Below the pieces are notes generated by a model. That model worked only from the letters and a program-made list of their open reading frames with translations, was not told where the DNA came from and did no database searches. A DNA stretch of 64,000 bases from Pseudomonas aestuarii. GTDB lineage: Bacteria > Pseudomonadota > Gammaproteobacteria > Pseudomonadales > Pseudomonadaceae. Positions 61,734-64,000 of the stretch are shown piece after piece. The position numbers and the translations under genes were made by a program. Every line of letters starts with the position of its first letter. The first letter of the stretch is position 1. The DNA is taken from positions 1 through 64,000 of the forward strand of contig NZ_JAQJZJ010000012.1 of the NCBI RefSeq assembly GCF_027988105.1, given 5' to 3'.

Positions 61734-62879
61734 ATGGAATTCGAAAAACTGCTGCGCCTGATGGTAGAAAAAGGCGGCTCCGACCTGTTTATCACTGCCG
61801 GCGTACCGCCGTCGATGAAGGTCAACGGCAAGATCATGCCGGTGACCAAGAGCCCCATGTCGCCCGAACAAACCCGGGAAACCGTGCACTCGGTGATGAA
61901 CGAGCAGCAGCGCCGCGACTTCGCCGAGAGCCACGAGTGCAACTTCGCCATCAGTGCCCGCGGGGTCGGGCGCTTCCGCGTCAGCGCCTTCTACCAGCGC
62001 AACCTGGCCGGCATGGTCCTGCGCCGTATCGAGACCAACATCCCGACCCTGGATGACCTCAAGCTGCCGGAAGTCCTCAAGAAGCTGGCGCTGACCAAGC
62101 GCGGCCTGGTGCTGTTCGTCGGCGCCACCGGCACCGGTAAATCCACCTCGCTGGCGGCAATGATCGGCTACCGCAACAAGAACAGCAGCGGCCACATCAT
62201 CTCCATCGAAGACCCGATCGAGTACATCCACCAGCACCAGAACTGCATCGTCACCCAGCGCGAAGTGGGCATCGACACCGAGTCCTTCGAGGTGGCGCTG
62301 AAGAACACCCTGCGCCAGGCGCCGGACGTGATCCTGATTGGTGAGGTGCGCACCCGCGAGACCATGGACCACGCCGTGGCCTTCGCCGAAACCGGCCACC
62401 TGTGCCTGGCCACCCTGCACGCCAACAATGCCAACCAGGCGCTGGACCGGATCATCAACTTCTTCCCGGCCGATCGGCAGAATCAGGTGTGGATGGACCT
62501 GTCGCTCAATCTCAAGGCCATCGTCGCCCAGCAGTTGATCCCGACCCCGGATGGCAAGGGGCGCCGCGCGGTGATCGAGGTGCTGATCAACACCCCGCTG
62601 GCGGCCGATCTGATCCGCAAGGGCGAGGTGCACGAACTCAAGAACTTGATGAAGCGCTCCACCGAACTGGGCATGCAGACCTTCGACCAGGCGCTGTACA
62701 ACCTCTATAGCCAGGGCGAAATCACCTACGAAGATGCGCTGCTCTATGCCGACTCGGCCAACGACCTGCGCCTGCTGATCAAGCTCGGTTCGGAAAGCGA
62801 CGGCGATCACCTGGTCCAGCTGAGCGGTGGTCTATCACTGGAAGATGCCCCCGAAGACCCGGGGCGGAGTTTTCGCTGA
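61734..62879 (+). CDS. pilU: type IV pilus retraction ATPase PilU
   Basis: PilU is a PilT paralogue that supports PilT-dependent retraction. The 381-residue protein has Walker A GATGTGKSTSLAAM, ISIEDPIEYIHQHQN, Walker B PDVILIGEVRT, and GHLCLATLHANNA. It has a longer C-terminal tail than PilT. It is 110 bases after pilT and is followed by an intrinsic terminator. Confidence 0.97.
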   Translation: MEFEKLLRLMVEKGGSDLFITAGVPPSMKVNGKIMPVTKSPMSPEQTRETVHSVMNEQQRRDFAESHECNFAISARGVGRFRVSAFYQRNLAGMVLRRIETNIPTLDDLKLPEVLKKLALTKRGLVLFVGATGTGKSTSLAAMIGYRNKNSSGHIISIEDPIEYIHQHQNCIVTQREVGIDTESFEVALKNTLRQAPDVILIGEVRTRETMDHAVAFAETGHLCLATLHANNANQALDRIINFFPADRQNQVWMDLSLNLKAIVAQQLIPTPDGKGRRAVIEVLINTPLAADLIRKGEVHELKNLMKRSTELGMQTFDQALYNLYSQGEITYEDALLYADSANDLRLLIKLGSESDGDHLVQLSGGLSLEDAPEDPGRSFR

Positions 62880-62896
62880 GGCGCAGTGGCCAAAAC

Positions 62897-62918
62897 AGCC
62901 CGCGCTCGCGGGCTTTTT
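62897..62918 (+). terminator. rho-independent terminator after pilU
   Basis: AGCCCGCG-CT-CGCGGGCT followed by TTTT lies 17 bases after the pilU stop and should end the pilTU transcript. Confidence 0.9.
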
Positions 62919-62986
62919 ATCGAGCGGTAAACCTTGTGCGGTCTTGCCGGTCTCATTCGCATCACTCAGCAGCGCAGGAGCAAGGC

Positions 62987-63388
62987 ATGGACGTAAGAAG
63001 CGACACCCACAGCAAGGTCATCGGTTACCTGTTGTGGATCTTCGGTTTTCTCGGTGCGCACCGCTTCTATTACGGCAAACCGGTCACCGGAACCATCTGG
63101 TTTTTCACCCTCGGCTTGCTGTTTGTCGGCTGGATCATCGACCTGTTCCTGATCCCGGCGATGGATCGTGAGGCCGACCTGCGCTTCACCGCTGGCGAAA
63201 CCGATTACAACGTCGCCTGGATTCTGCTGACCTTCCTCGGTATTTTCGGTGTGCACCGCATGTACCAGGGCAAGTGGATCAGCGGGATCCTCTACCTGCT
63301 CACCGGTGGCCTGTTCCTGATTGGCGTGCTTTACGACTTCTGGACGCTGAACGAGCAGATATCGATCAAGAATGCCGCCCGCGGGTAA
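62987..63388 (+). CDS. double TM2-domain membrane protein
   Basis: The 133-residue product contains two TM2-type repeats. Each has two membrane helices joined by a short loop and a conserved FLGxHRxY-like start: FGFLGAHRFYYGKPVTGTIW in the first and LGIFGVHRMYQGKWISGILY in the second. The first ends in WIIDLFLIP, the second in VLYDFWTL. TM2 proteins occur widely, but their function is unclear. GGAG lies nine bases before the ATG at 62987, and a pilU terminator separates it from the pilus genes. Confidence 0.9.
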   Translation: MDVRSDTHSKVIGYLLWIFGFLGAHRFYYGKPVTGTIWFFTLGLLFVGWIIDLFLIPAMDREADLRFTAGETDYNVAWILLTFLGIFGVHRMYQGKWISGILYLLTGGLFLIGVLYDFWTLNEQISIKNAARG

Positions 63389-63421
63389 GTGGCCGGGACA
63401 GGCGTAGTTGCCAGCACGTAG

Positions 63422-63445
63422 GGCGTACTCGCGAAGCAGTACGCC
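63422..63445. repeat. REP-like dyad GGCGTACT...AGTACGCC
   Basis: GGCGTACT at 63422-63429 pairs with AGTACGCC at 63438-63445 around CGCGAAGC. It resembles the dyad at 13817-13840. Confidence 0.6.
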
Positions 63446-63464
63446 GTTTCACTGGCGCAGGTGC

Positions 63465-63496
63465 GGCGGACTGTTCGCTACGCTCCTGAGTCCGCC
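63465..63496. repeat. REP-like dyad GGCGGACT...AGTCCGCC
   Basis: GGCGGACT (63465-63472) is mirrored by AGTCCGCC (63489-63496). It lies 19 bases after the previous dyad, so the two form a pair in the gap between convergent genes. Confidence 0.6.
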
Positions 63497-63588
63497 CTAC
63501 CTGGATCCACCCGTTGCGCCGAACCCTGGCTATTGCAAGCCGATAGCTGTTGCAACGGCTAATAGGGATATCGCCATAAGACTGCGGC

Positions 63589-64000
63589 TCACGCCTGGTA
63601 GCTGATGTGTCCATCGACCAGGGTGCAGTGCACCGCGCCGGGCAGGCAGTGGCCGATAAACGGGCAGTTGGTACCCTTGGAGAACCAGCTTTCCCCAGCC
63701 AGGGTCGAGGCCTGCGGGTCGAACAGCAGCAGGTCGGCCGCTGCGCCCACGCTCAGGCGCCCGGCAGGCAGGCGCAGGGCTTGGGCCGGGCCGCTGGACA
63801 GGCGTGCGAGCAGGGTCGGCAGGTCGAGTAGACCGTCTTCCACCAGGCTCATGGCCAGCGGCAGCAACAGCTGCACGCTGCTGATGCCCGGTTCGGTGGC
63901 GCCGAAGGGGGCCAGCTTGGCGTCACGTTCGTGGGGTTGGTGGTGGCTGGCAATGGCCGAGATCACGCCGCTCTTCACCGCCTCGCGCAGGCCGTCGCGG
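63589..64000 (-). CDS. dihydroorotase-like protein PyrC' (partial, 3' end)
   Basis: The C-terminal 137 or so residues of a dihydroorotase homologue are present; the frame is open to the window edge, so the start lies outside. Where active type I dihydroorotases have a catalytic aspartate in DHAPH, this one has SHHQPHERDAKLAPFGATEPG. That substitution is typical of PyrC', the inactive partner needed to assemble Pseudomonas aspartate transcarbamoylase (PyrB). The C-terminal ADLLLFDP and KGTNCPFIGHCLPGAVHCTLVDG match the amidohydrolase small domain. pyrB would be expected just beyond the window edge. Confidence 0.88.
   Translation of the reverse strand, partial: RDGLREAVKSGVISAIASHHQPHERDAKLAPFGATEPGISSVQLLLPLAMSLVEDGLLDLPTLLARLSSGPAQALRLPAGRLSVGAAADLLLFDPQASTLAGESWFSKGTNCPFIGHCLPGAVHCTLVDGHISYQA

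Overview
The window is a gene-dense, GC-rich stretch of a gammaproteobacterial chromosome that is almost certainly Pseudomonas. The evidence is the pilT/pilU pair, metX-metW, rpoH with an AlgU-type promoter, a PyrC'-like dihydroorotase homologue, 6S RNA between zapA and ygfA, and typical Pseudomonas REP-like intergenic dyads. From memory, the gene order follows two separate PAO1 segments (about PA5234 to PA5214, then about PA0357 to PA0401). They are joined here between gcvH and mutM. No tRNA, rRNA, CRISPR array, insertion sequence or prophage was seen.

Region 1 (1-15655): quinone oxidoreductase, FliL-like protein, a CHASE-like/PAS/GGDEF diguanylate cyclase, an EVE protein, a 43-residue membrane peptide, ygfA, 6S RNA, zapA and a zapB-like coiled coil. 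These are followed by a ygfB/pepP/ubiH/DUF4442/ubiI operon for ubiquinone hydroxylation, a ferric-iron ABC binding protein and permease behind a possible Fur box but with no ATPase, and gcvT-gcvH without gcvP.

Region 2 (15898-39987): mutM, an acyltransferase, a small exported protein and a Na/Pi cotransporter. Then come the coaD-fdx-ggt genes, and a TetR-controlled alcohol-oxidation locus (GMC oxidoreductase, Tat-exported small subunit, aldehyde dehydrogenase) with an 18-bp perfect operator palindrome. The conserved block of rsmD, two M16 peptidase homologues, ftsYEX and rpoH follows, ending with mtgA, thiSG and trmB.

Region 3 (40241-51268) is the accessory part. A DUF1329 gene is followed by a convergent catabolic operon (ALDH, M19-like dipeptidase homologue, BCCT transporter, RidA) and a divergent LysR gene. 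Next is a three-gene operon: a 573-residue protein I cannot assign, a DUF3726-like protein and a TauE/SafE permease. The LysR gene and the three-gene operon share the dyad GATAAG-N5-CTTAYC. A short in-frame relic of a second DUF1329 gene lies on the far side of the block, so the block sits between an intact and a decayed DUF1329 copy. This is the best candidate for an undescribed system.

Region 4 (51383-64000): DUF3392, hemW, rdgB, DUF4426, metW, metX, a dynamin-like GTPase, the yggS-proC-yggT-yggU operon, divergent pilT-pilU, a double-TM2 membrane protein, and the C-terminal part of a PyrC'-like gene running off the end.
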